Source: Clostridiales bacterium (GTDB taxonomy: Bacteria > Bacillota > Clostridia > Peptostreptococcales > Anaerovoracaceae). Taken from it: a stretch of DNA of 6,086 nt. The stretch covers positions 1-6,086 of the forward strand of contig JAAYYX010000167.1 in assembly GCA_012515135.1 (NCBI GenBank), read 5' to 3'. This document shows positions 1 to 5,704 of the stretch, piece after piece (within the stretch, counting starts at the first letter, position 1; each line of letters begins with the position of its first letter). The notes below the pieces were generated by a model. That model made no database searches and had not been told where the DNA came from. It saw nothing but the letters and a program-made list of their open reading frames with translations. Position numbers and translations under genes: made by a program.

Positions 1-233
1 ATATGGTCCCATGCAATGTCTGCGCCAATAGCAGAACCGAATGGTATAAGGTCTGAGGAGATACGGAAAAGTTTTATTTCGTTTTTGATATTATAATCTA
101 TAAGTCTTCCAAGAGCATCAAGATTATGCTCTATCAGCGCAAGAAGTCTTTCCCGGTCTGCATTCTTGAGTGTGCAGCTTTTCATTTCACTGCCGGGCAC
201 CGCAATTGCCAGACAGGCATATCCTATCCTCAA
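1..233 (-). CDS. uvsE: UV DNA damage endonuclease UvsE, N-terminal part (partial, runs off left edge)
   Basis: Seventy-seven codons of the N-terminus are visible, starting MRIGYACLAIAVPG and containing LFRISSDLIPFGS at residues 55-67. The GYA opening and the FRISSDLIPF block are typical of the UvsE/UVDE family, TIM-barrel metal-dependent endonucleases that nick 5' to UV photoproducts and start an alternative excision repair. This is family knowledge; the catalytic C-terminal two thirds lie outside the window. There is no in-frame ATG before GYA. I chose the TTG at 233-231 because the purine-rich AGGGAAGG at 248-241 then sits 7 nt upstream and the protein begins at the usual family position. 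An in-frame TTG at 239-237 is possible but too close to that ribosome site. The gene starts about 15 nt after the hypE stop, so it is probably the last known member of the hyp transcript. The function call is confident; the exact start is less so. Confidence 0.85.
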   Translation of the reverse strand, partial: MRIGYACLAIAVPGSEMKSCTLKNADRERLLALIEHNLDALGRLIDYNIKNEIKLFRISSDLIPFGSAIGADIAWDH

Positions 234-240
234 AATCAAT

Positions 241-248
241 CCTTCCCT
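241..248 (-). promoter_or_regulatory. Ribosome binding site of uvsE
   Basis: The minus strand reads AGGGAAGG immediately after the hypE TGA stop (251-249). It lies 7 nt before the TTG at 233, which supports that codon as the start. It lies only 1 nt before the alternative TTG at 239. Translation of uvsE may be re-initiated by ribosomes finishing hypE. Confidence 0.55.
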
Positions 249-1286
249 TCAGCATATCCTGGGAAGCCCTTCCCCATAAAGCATGTCAAGAACTCTTGTG
301 CCTCCCAGAGGCGTTATAAGCGTAACTCTGGCAGCAGTATCTGCCGCGCTTCCCGGCAGACTTTCTGATACTTCCCCTATTATAACAGCCTCTTTTCCAT
401 GGGCAGTCTTTTTCACTGAAGCAAGGGCCCTTTCCGCTTCTTTTTCAGGTATTACCGCTATCATTTTGCCCTCATTGGCCATGTACATGGGGTCGAGTCC
501 CAGTATATCTGTAAGACCTTTGACCTCTGCGCTTAAAGGTATATCTTTTTCTCTTATGACCATTTCACAGCTGGAAGACTCCGCGATCTCATTGAGTACC
601 GTTGCCAATCCCCCCCTTGTCACATCTCTCATGGTCCTTACATTTATGTCCGCATCCAAAAGGGCATTTGCCACATCCGAAAGAAAAGCACAGTCACTTC
701 TTATACCGTTTTCTATTTCCATCCTGGCACTTAAGATGCATGAGTGATGTTCTCCCAGTGTGCCGGAAAGCAGTATTTTATCACCTTTTTTGCAGTTTGC
801 GGCGCCTATTTCCCTGCCACTGGGCACATGGCCTATTCCGGTTGTGTTTATATAGAGTCCGCCGGATCCCTCTATTACTTTTGTGTCTCCGGCTATGATC
901 TTTACCCCTGCCTCTTTGGCAGTTTCAGCCATTGATAATACTATTCTTTCCAGCAGATCCGTTTCAAGTCCCTCTTCCATTATAAAACCGCATGTTATAT
1001 AAAGAGGCTGTGCTCCCATCATCAGAAGATCGTTCAATGTACCACACACGCAGAGTTTCCCAATATCTCCTCCGGGAAACTCCAGAGGGGTCACCACAAA
1101 ACTGTCGGTGCTGCATGCTATCTTTCCCATTCCTTCTTTTTTTGTATTACAAAACAAAGACGGATCAACCAAAGCCGCATCTTCCATCTTGTCAAGTATT
1201 TCATTGCCGAAATGCTTTCCGAATATATTTTTCATCAGATCGGCAGAATCTTTTCCGCCTCCGCCGTGGGCCATCGTTATTTTCAT
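249..1286 (-). CDS. hypE: HypE, carbamoyl dehydratase for [NiFe]-hydrogenase cyanide ligand synthesis
   Basis: The 345-residue protein has the length expected for HypE, a cytoplasmic PurM/AIR-synthase-like ATPase. HypF carbamoylates its C-terminal Cys, and HypE uses ATP to dehydrate the thiocarbamate to a thiocyanate that supplies CN to the HypC-HypD iron site. Visible signatures are the N-terminal MAHGGGGKDS (residues 5-14), STDSFVVTPLEFPGGDIG (59-76), GTLNDLLMMGA (82-92), AGDTKV (132-137), TMRDVTRGGLATVLNE (218-233), NEGK (271-274), and the C-terminal GGTRVLDMLYGEGLPRIC ending in the acceptor Cys345. The frame stays open 40 codons further upstream to an ATG at 1406, but that segment overlaps hypD and looks unlike HypE. 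The ATG at 1286 follows AAGGAG (1300-1295) with an 8-nt spacer and gives the family N-terminus. The start lies 14 nt after the hypD stop. No defect is seen. Confidence 0.96.
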   Translation of the reverse strand: MKITMAHGGGGKDSADLMKNIFGKHFGNEILDKMEDAALVDPSLFCNTKKEGMGKIACSTDSFVVTPLEFPGGDIGKLCVCGTLNDLLMMGAQPLYITCGFIMEEGLETDLLERIVLSMAETAKEAGVKIIAGDTKVIEGSGGLYINTTGIGHVPSGREIGAANCKKGDKILLSGTLGEHHSCILSARMEIENGIRSDCAFLSDVANALLDADINVRTMRDVTRGGLATVLNEIAESSSCEMVIREKDIPLSAEVKGLTDILGLDPMYMANEGKMIAVIPEKEAERALASVKKTAHGKEAVIIGEVSESLPGSAADTAARVTLITPLGGTRVLDMLYGEGLPRIC

Positions 1287-1294
1287 TCGGCCTT

Positions 1295-1300
1295 CTCCTT
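1295..1300 (-). promoter_or_regulatory. Ribosome binding site fixing the hypE start
   Basis: AAGGAG on the minus strand directly follows the hypD TGA (1303-1301) and is 8 nt before the ATG at 1286. It decides in favour of this start over the upstream in-frame ATG at 1406. Confidence 0.75.
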
Positions 1301-2344
1301 TCACGCCTTTCTGTTTCTGTACCATATGCCACATGCACCTTCTCCTGAAACCATACATGGTCCCCAGGGAGCATCCGGTCTGCATCCTTTGGAAAACATG
1401 GGACATTCATCGGGGTTTATCCTGCCCACGATAACGTCTTTGCACCGGCATTCTCCGGGCAGTTTTATATCTGCATCAAGTCCTCTGCTTCCACCATCGA
1501 AATATCCTTCGTTTTTCAGATAAAGTCCCGATCGGTCTATGATGCCGAGACCTCTCCACATGGCCGGTCCTTCCTCAAAGTGCTTTTTTATAATATCAAG
1601 GGCTTTTATATTGCCCTGCTCTCTAACCGCATTCCCGTAAAGGTTTTTTGCTCTTGCTTCACCTTTTTTTGTCTGTCTCACAATATCATAAATTACGGCA
1701 AGTATATGCTCCGCTTCAAATCCGGCAATAACGAAGGGCTTTTTGTATTTGGCAGCCAGCCTTTCGTAAGGCCTGATGCCGATTATAACGCTTACATGCC
1801 CCGGACATATAAAACCATCTATATCCGGCTGATTTTCGCATATCAAAGAAAGGGCCGGTATAACGGTTTTGAGGGCCGTAACAAATTTCAGATTTTTGAT
1901 GCCCCGCACCTTGGCATCTTCAATGGCAAGAGCATATGCCGGTGCTGTGGTTTCAAAACCGACTGCTGCCACAACAAACATGGTTTCGGGATGAGCTGCA
2001 GCTCTTTCCACCGCCTCAAAGGGTGAGTACATGAGTTCTGCGGAAGCTCCGCGACCTTTAAGGTCAGAAAGGCTTCCATCAGTTCCGGGAACCTTCATCA
2101 TGTCTCCGAAGGTCAAAAGGATATGGTCTTTTTTCATGGCATATCCTGCGCATTTATCTATATATGCGGCAGGAGTCACACACACGGGGCAGCCGGGGCC
2201 CGATATAAGTTTTATTGCAGGAGATATCATGCTTCTTATGCCGCTTTTGAAAATAGATGCTGTATGAGTACCGCATACTTCCATGAGCTTAAGCTCCGGG
2301 CCGTCATAGTTCTTTAAATTTTCTATTACTGCAGCCGTGTCCAT
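1301..2344 (-). CDS. hypD: HypD, [4Fe-4S] scaffold protein for Fe(CN)2CO assembly
   Basis: The 347-residue protein matches HypD, the iron-sulfur protein that with HypC holds the iron atom while CN and CO ligands are attached. Visible hallmarks are EVCGTHT (residues 22-28, with Cys24), GPGCPVC (49-55, with Cys52 and Cys55), TFGDMMKVPG (78-87), GFETTAP (129-135), GFICPGH (177-183), and a Cys-rich C-terminus. The C-terminal cysteines are 299, 301, 314, 321, 330 and 338. Cys314, 321, 330 and 338 are the likely [4Fe-4S] ligands by comparison with characterised HypD proteins. Cys24, 52 and 55 correspond to the conserved redox/iron-handling cysteines. The ATG shares one base with the hypC stop (TAATG), and GGAGGAG at 2359-2353, inside the last hypC codons, is 8 nt upstream. 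This implies translational coupling, in keeping with the HypC:HypD complex. All key residues are present. Confidence 0.97.
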   Translation of the reverse strand: MDTAAVIENLKNYDGPELKLMEVCGTHTASIFKSGIRSMISPAIKLISGPGCPVCVTPAAYIDKCAGYAMKKDHILLTFGDMMKVPGTDGSLSDLKGRGASAELMYSPFEAVERAAAHPETMFVVAAVGFETTAPAYALAIEDAKVRGIKNLKFVTALKTVIPALSLICENQPDIDGFICPGHVSVIIGIRPYERLAAKYKKPFVIAGFEAEHILAVIYDIVRQTKKGEARAKNLYGNAVREQGNIKALDIIKKHFEEGPAMWRGLGIIDRSGLYLKNEGYFDGGSRGLDADIKLPGECRCKDVIVGRINPDECPMFSKGCRPDAPWGPCMVSGEGACGIWYRNRKA

Positions 2345-2559
2345 TATCTGAGCTCCTCCAGATCAGCAAATATATCCAGCAGCTCTTCTGCTTTTTCTTT
2401 TTCCATCACTTCAATGGCACATCCGGCGTGGACCAGAACATACTGTCCCGGCCTTGGATCCACCAACCCTGTGTTCACAGTAACCGTATTGCCGCTGAAA
2501 TCAACTTTTGCCTTATTGCCTTCAAGAGAAAGGACTTTCCCCGGTATCGCTATACACAT
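2344..2559 (-). CDS. hypC: HypC, hydrogenase maturation chaperone
   Basis: This small 71-residue protein is of the HypC/HupF/HybG family, a beta-barrel chaperone that binds HypD during iron-ligand assembly and then docks on the hydrogenase large-subunit precursor. It begins MCIAIPG, carrying the essential Cys2 that is exposed after Met removal. YVLVHAGCAIEVM (residues 40-52) includes the conserved His44. Residue 47 is Cys, whereas Phe is seen there in the HypC proteins I recall best (for example E. coli HypC); I judge this a tolerated variant. The C-terminal part, about residues 51-71, is acidic and probably helical. The ATG directly abuts the TAA of the upstream ybaK-like gene, and AGGAGG at 2573-2568 lies 8 nt upstream within that gene. 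It overlaps hypD by one base. Confidence 0.97.
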   Translation of the reverse strand: MCIAIPGKVLSLEGNKAKVDFSGNTVTVNTGLVDPRPGQYVLVHAGCAIEVMEKEKAEELLDIFADLEELR

Positions 2560-3045
2560 TTATTTTTCCTCCTGTACCATTTTGCAGACATCTACCCATT
2601 CAAGGGCCTTTGAATGATGGAAAAGATCATCACATGTCAGTTCTATGGCGCTGTTGCTACTGCCGCAGGCGGGGAAAACTGTATCAAACCTTTTCATTGA
2701 TATATCAGTATATATTCTCACTTCCGGATCCTCTACGGCAAATGCGCACACCCCTCCTATTTCATGACCTGTAAATCGCAGAACCCGGGCCGGATCCAGC
2801 ATTTTTGCCTTGAATCCGAATTTTGCCTTGTATTTTCCGTTTTGTATTTTTGTGTCTCCGGCTGTCTGTATAAGTATGCACCCTCCGTCAGGGGTGCTGA
2901 ATGAAAGTGTTTTGCATATCCTGGCAGGGATGACTCCTACGGCTTTTGCCGCCAGTTCAACTGTGGCGCTGGAAACATCAAATTCCTTTATTTCTTCTTC
3001 AATCCCAAGCTGCCTGAAGTACTGTCTTACTTTTTCGATGGCCAT
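2560..3045 (-). CDS. YbaK/EbsC-family protein (putative mischarged-tRNA editing deacylase)
   Basis: This 161-residue protein is of the YbaK/EbsC (prolyl-tRNA synthetase-associated/INS-like) family. Visible features are EFDVSSATVELAAKAVGV (residues 21-38), the conserved lysine in KTLSF (Lys45), GHEIGGVCAF (93-102), YTDISM (112-117), and the FPACGSSNSAIEL block (124-136). The family includes free-standing deacylases that hydrolyse Cys-tRNA(Pro) or Ala-tRNA(Pro), but this subgroup is mostly uncharacterised, so the substrate is unknown. The ATG at 3045 has AAGGAG (3057-3052) 6 nt upstream and overlaps the end of hypF by 19 nt in another frame. Its stop abuts the hypC start. It is therefore translated from the hyp mRNA, although no hydrogenase-related function is known for the family. 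It is intact, and its length is normal for a single-domain member. The family call is firm; the role is open. Confidence 0.9.
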   Translation of the reverse strand: MAIEKVRQYFRQLGIEEEIKEFDVSSATVELAAKAVGVIPARICKTLSFSTPDGGCILIQTAGDTKIQNGKYKAKFGFKAKMLDPARVLRFTGHEIGGVCAFAVEDPEVRIYTDISMKRFDTVFPACGSSNSAIELTCDDLFHHSKALEWVDVCKMVQEEK

Positions 3046-5480
3046 TTTTCGCTCCTTATCATCTGTGCTGCAATATACGTCTGTCCCAGAGCTATTCCTC
3101 CGTCATTGGGACTTACTGATATATTATAATATGGTTTGAATCCGTTGTCACGAAGCAGTCTCAAAGTTTTATCCATTAGTACTCTGTTTTGAAAAACGCC
3201 TCCCGAAAGAACCACTTTTCCGTCTATTTCTTCTTCTTCCCTTATAATACGGCATTGCTCAAGTATCATTTCTGATATCATAAAATGGAATTTCAAAGCC
3301 AGTTCATCTGCCTTATCTTCTGCTTTGCCCTTGAGTGCCCTTGCCGCGGCATCTTCAAGCATCATGGCACAGCGTCCTTCATAACTGTTATTGTCACATA
3401 TACCCAGCATGGATGCCACTGCATCAAAAAGCCTTCCCATGCTGGAACTTTTTATTGTATTTATATCCCGGGAAAGGGCTTTGTTGACTAGATCAGCAAC
3501 GTTCCCATCTCCATATCCCATGCCTTTTACGGCGGACTCCCTGTTTATCCTTTCCATGAAAGAATTTTCTATTGCATATTCTATTATCTCTTTTATATCA
3601 GGGACTATCTGCCTTGCCCCATCAGTTCCGGTCCCGCTTTCGGACCCTTTTTCCTCTGCTCTCATATAACTCAGTGCGGATTTCCATCCTTCCTTCATGG
3701 AAGAATCTCCTCCTATCATCTTTATATATTTCAAATGAGCTTTTCTTTCAAAATCACTCCCCCGGCACAGCAGAAACTCTCCTCCCCAGATGGCGCCGTC
3801 CATGCCGTAACCTGTACCGTCAAACCCGATCCCGATAACCGGACCGCTAAGGTCGTGTTCAGCCATAACCGATGCAATATGGGCATGGTGATGCTGTACT
3901 GTCAATAAAGGGATCCGGTTGTCCTTTGCATATTTTTCTGCATATCCCGTAGTATAATATGATGGATGCATATCACATACCACAGCACCGGGGCTGATCC
4001 TGAAAAGTTCTTTCATGTGAGTCAGGCTGTTTTCGTATATCGTCTGGTTTTCCCTGCTGTCCAGATCGCCAAAATACTGGCTCACATACACAAAGACTCC
4101 CTTGGAAAGGGCGAAGGAATTTTTTAAATGTCCGCCGGCAGCAAAAATCTGCATATCGGCGGGATCTTTACCGTCTGATTTTTTCTCACCTGCTTTTTTG
4201 CCCTCTGTTTTTTTGTTTTTTCCTTTGCTGTTATTTGTTCCCAGATAAAGGGGTATTGGTGCATATCCTTTGGAGCGTCTTATCATCTGAGGGTTTTCGT
4301 CTATTACCCTTACAACTGAATCGTCAACACTCACCCTTATATGTCTTTTATTAAAAAATATTGCTGCGATCAGAGGCTCTCCTTTTGCCATTTCTATCAT
4401 TTCTTCATCATTTTTGATCATAGGCATATCAGAAAGATTGGCGCTGGTGGATATCAGGGGCCCTTCTATGCAGGAAAGCAATGTATACTGTCCCCCGAAG
4501 CTGGGCAGAAAACTTCCTATGAATCTGCTTTTTTCAAATTCCGGCAGCCATTCCCCTCTTAAACCGCCCTTCTGAGGCATTCCTTCGGTTCTCTTTTCCA
4601 GTAGTACTATGGGTCTTGCCGATGAAGAAATGAGTTTTTCTTCCGTTTCGTCCATGATGCAGTATTCTCTGATCTGCTTTTCATCCCTGAACAAAACAGC
4701 GAAGGGTTTCTCTTCTCTTCCTTTTATTTCTCTCAAGGCTGCTGTTGCTTCCTGATTCTTCGGATCTGCCATAAGGTTGTACCCCCCCATGCTTTTGAAT
4801 GCTATGACTTTTCCTTTTTTCAGAAGAGATGCTGCATATTCCAGTATTTTTCTGTTTCTTTTTGCGTTATTATCGTCATTTTTTTTATGTTCCTCATCTT
4901 CGGGATACATTTCCATCTGGGGCCCGCAATCATGGCAGGATATTGTCTGGGCATGATATCTTCTTTTTCTTATATCCTTATATTCGCCGAGGCAGTATGG
5001 ACACATATGAAAATCCGCCATGGAAGTATTTTCCCTGTCATAGGGGAATCTGTCAGTTATTGTGTATCTTGGTCCGCACACCATGCAACTTATAAAAGGA
5101 TATCCGCTCCTTGGATCATCCTCATCATCCATTTCCCTTAAACAATCGGGGCAAACAGCAATATCTGCCGGTATCATGGCCGTTTCTCCGTCGCCTTGAC
5201 CACTTTGTTCTATTATAAAATCGCTGAAAGCTTCAATAGGCAGAGTTTCTCTGCTTATATGAACTATCTCAGCCGGTATGGGCTTTTCTTTTTTTAATAC
5301 ATCCAGGAATGCTGTTATGCGCTCTTTTTTGTCGGTAACAGTTATTTCGACCAGACCTCCTATATTGCGGACCCGGCCTTTCATGCCCATATCATCGGCG
5401 ATCCTGGCTGTATACGGCCTGAATCCCACTCCCTGGACTATGCCCCATAATTTGATTTTTTCTGTTGTCTGTTTTTTCAT
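3027..5480 (-). CDS. hypF: HypF, carbamoyltransferase for [NiFe]-hydrogenase cyanide ligand synthesis
   Basis: The 817-residue multidomain protein converts carbamoyl phosphate and ATP to carbamoyl-AMP and transfers the carbamoyl group to the C-terminal Cys of HypE. Domains in order: acylphosphatase-like, about residues 8-92, with GIVQGVGFRPY (Arg21) and VRNIGG (Asn39) catalytic residues; paired zinc-finger region with CxxC at 110/113, 132/135, 160/163 and 182/185; YrdC-like, about 210-411, including KSMGGYNLMAD, ISTSANLSD and RRSKGYAPIPL; Kae1/TobZ-like, about 443-800, including VQHHHAHIASVMAEH (528-541), GFDGTGYGMDGAIWGGEF (552-569), GRLFDAVASMLG (682-693), LSGGVFQN (758-765) and NDGGIALGQ (792-800). 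A lysine-rich low-complexity linker (about 415-440) joins the YrdC and Kae1 parts, and further hydrophilic inserts lie near 191-210 and 607-626. It is apparently the first gene of the operon. The ATG at 5480 has no good Shine-Dalgarno, unlike all downstream genes, but no better in-frame start gives a complete acylphosphatase domain. Confidence 0.97.
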   Translation of the reverse strand: MKKQTTEKIKLWGIVQGVGFRPYTARIADDMGMKGRVRNIGGLVEITVTDKKERITAFLDVLKKEKPIPAEIVHISRETLPIEAFSDFIIEQSGQGDGETAMIPADIAVCPDCLREMDDEDDPRSGYPFISCMVCGPRYTITDRFPYDRENTSMADFHMCPYCLGEYKDIRKRRYHAQTISCHDCGPQMEMYPEDEEHKKNDDNNAKRNRKILEYAASLLKKGKVIAFKSMGGYNLMADPKNQEATAALREIKGREEKPFAVLFRDEKQIREYCIMDETEEKLISSSARPIVLLEKRTEGMPQKGGLRGEWLPEFEKSRFIGSFLPSFGGQYTLLSCIEGPLISTSANLSDMPMIKNDEEMIEMAKGEPLIAAIFFNKRHIRVSVDDSVVRVIDENPQMIRRSKGYAPIPLYLGTNNSKGKNKKTEGKKAGEKKSDGKDPADMQIFAAGGHLKNSFALSKGVFVYVSQYFGDLDSRENQTIYENSLTHMKELFRISPGAVVCDMHPSYYTTGYAEKYAKDNRIPLLTVQHHHAHIASVMAEHDLSGPVIGIGFDGTGYGMDGAIWGGEFLLCRGSDFERKAHLKYIKMIGGDSSMKEGWKSALSYMRAEEKGSESGTGTDGARQIVPDIKEIIEYAIENSFMERINRESAVKGMGYGDGNVADLVNKALSRDINTIKSSSMGRLFDAVASMLGICDNNSYEGRCAMMLEDAAARALKGKAEDKADELALKFHFMISEMILEQCRIIREEEEIDGKVVLSGGVFQNRVLMDKTLRLLRDNGFKPYYNISVSPNDGGIALGQTYIAAQMIRSEKWPSKK

Positions 5481-5508
5481 TTTTTTGTTTTATCACTCAG
5501 CCACAAAT

Positions 5509-5573
5509 ATTCAACTAATATTATAGTGCCTTTCAGTAGTATATACAATTTATATTTTTACACAAAGTTGAAT
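5509..5573. repeat. Inverted repeat ATTCAACT / AGTTGAAT flanking the hyp promoter
   Basis: Perfect 8-bp inverted arms lie at 5509-5516 and 5566-5573, separated by 49 nt, so the candidate hyp promoter elements (5520-5548) sit between them. The spacing is too large for a hairpin terminator but would suit two bound regulator units. In such A/T-rich DNA an 8-bp match could be chance. Confidence 0.3.
5520..5548 (-). promoter_or_regulatory. Candidate sigma-A promoter of the hyp operon
   Basis: On the minus strand a perfect TATAAT (5525-5520) lies 17 nt after TTGTAT (5548-5543), a weak but correctly placed -35. Initiation near 5513 would give a leader of about 33 nt before the hypF ATG. An overlapping alternative is TTGTGT (5565-5560), 16 nt, TATACT (5543-5538). 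The perfect -10 and position favour the first. The TAATATTA palindrome (5516-5523) overlaps the -10. Confidence 0.55.
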
Positions 5574-5604
5574 GTCTTTTTTTGTTGTCTTGCAATGAAA
5601 AACG

Positions 5605-5633
5605 TTGACTTTTCAATATTTTTTTGATATATT
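5605..5633 (+). promoter_or_regulatory. Candidate sigma-A promoter of the transporter gene
   Basis: TTGACT (5605-5610, five of six -35 consensus bases) is followed after 17 nt by TATATT (5628-5633), which is preceded by TGA, an extended -10 feature. Transcription would start near 5640, giving a leader of about 65 nt that contains the CACAAA/TTTGTG palindrome. A small dyad, TTGA-N4-TCAA (5605-5616), covers the -35. Confidence 0.6.
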
Positions 5634-5666
5634 ATTATGCGTTGGATTTATTTTTAATTTTTTTGG

Positions 5667-5679
5667 CACAAAATTTGTG
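5667..5679. repeat. Palindrome CACAAA-A-TTTGTG, possible operator
   Basis: A perfect 6-bp dyad around one central base lies in the transporter leader, 11 nt before its AGGAGG. The half-site CACAAA also occurs at 5502-5507 and 5561-5566 in the same intergenic region. It could be a repressor site or a chance A/T-rich palindrome. It has no following T-run, so it is not a terminator. Confidence 0.3.
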
Positions 5680-5689
5680 AATTACATTT

Positions 5690-5697
5690 AGGAGGTG
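5690..5697 (+). promoter_or_regulatory. Ribosome binding site of the transporter gene
   Basis: AGGAGGTG is a full-strength Shine-Dalgarno located 7 nt before the TTG at 5705. It decides the start in the absence of any in-frame ATG; the ATG at 5716 is in another frame that meets a stop after two codons. Confidence 0.8.
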
Positions 5698-5704
5698 CAT
5701 TTTT

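Noticed and set aside
283..747. Plus-strand open frame of 154 codons opposite hypE
   Set aside because: It is an antisense shadow of a clearly conserved gene, with no ribosome site and no recognisable protein features. Other plus-strand frames between 126 and 5526 were rejected for the same reason.
1287..1406. Forty-codon N-terminal extension of hypE up to an ATG at 1406
   Set aside because: It lies entirely over the 3' end of hypD, does not resemble HypE, and the ATG at 1286 has a well-placed AAGGAG and the family N-terminus.
1201..1410. Minus-strand open frame of 69 codons around the hypD/hypE junction
   Set aside because: It is an alternative frame across two real genes with strongly basic, non-protein-like composition.
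3027..3045. The hypF / ybaK-like overlap as a frameshifted fusion
   Set aside because: Both proteins are full length with normal ends, the downstream gene has its own ribosome site and ATG, and 19-nt overlaps are common in operons.
700..5400. Substitutions in the HypF YEGRCAMMLE block as a sign of inactivation
   Set aside because: The second half of this block varies in functional HypF proteins, and all catalytic and zinc-binding motifs are present.
5605..5616. TTGA-N4-TCAA as an Fnr box over the transporter promoter
   Set aside because: The outer T/A of each half-site (TTGAT/ATCAA) is missing and the spacing is shorter than the Fnr consensus.
5667..5679. Palindrome read as a transcription terminator or as a CRP, Fnr or Rex site
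   Set aside because: There is no T-run after the short stem. It does not match TGTGA-N6-TCACA (CRP), TTGAT-N4-ATCAA (Fnr) or the TTGTTAA-type Rex consensus. It is kept only as a generic candidate operator.
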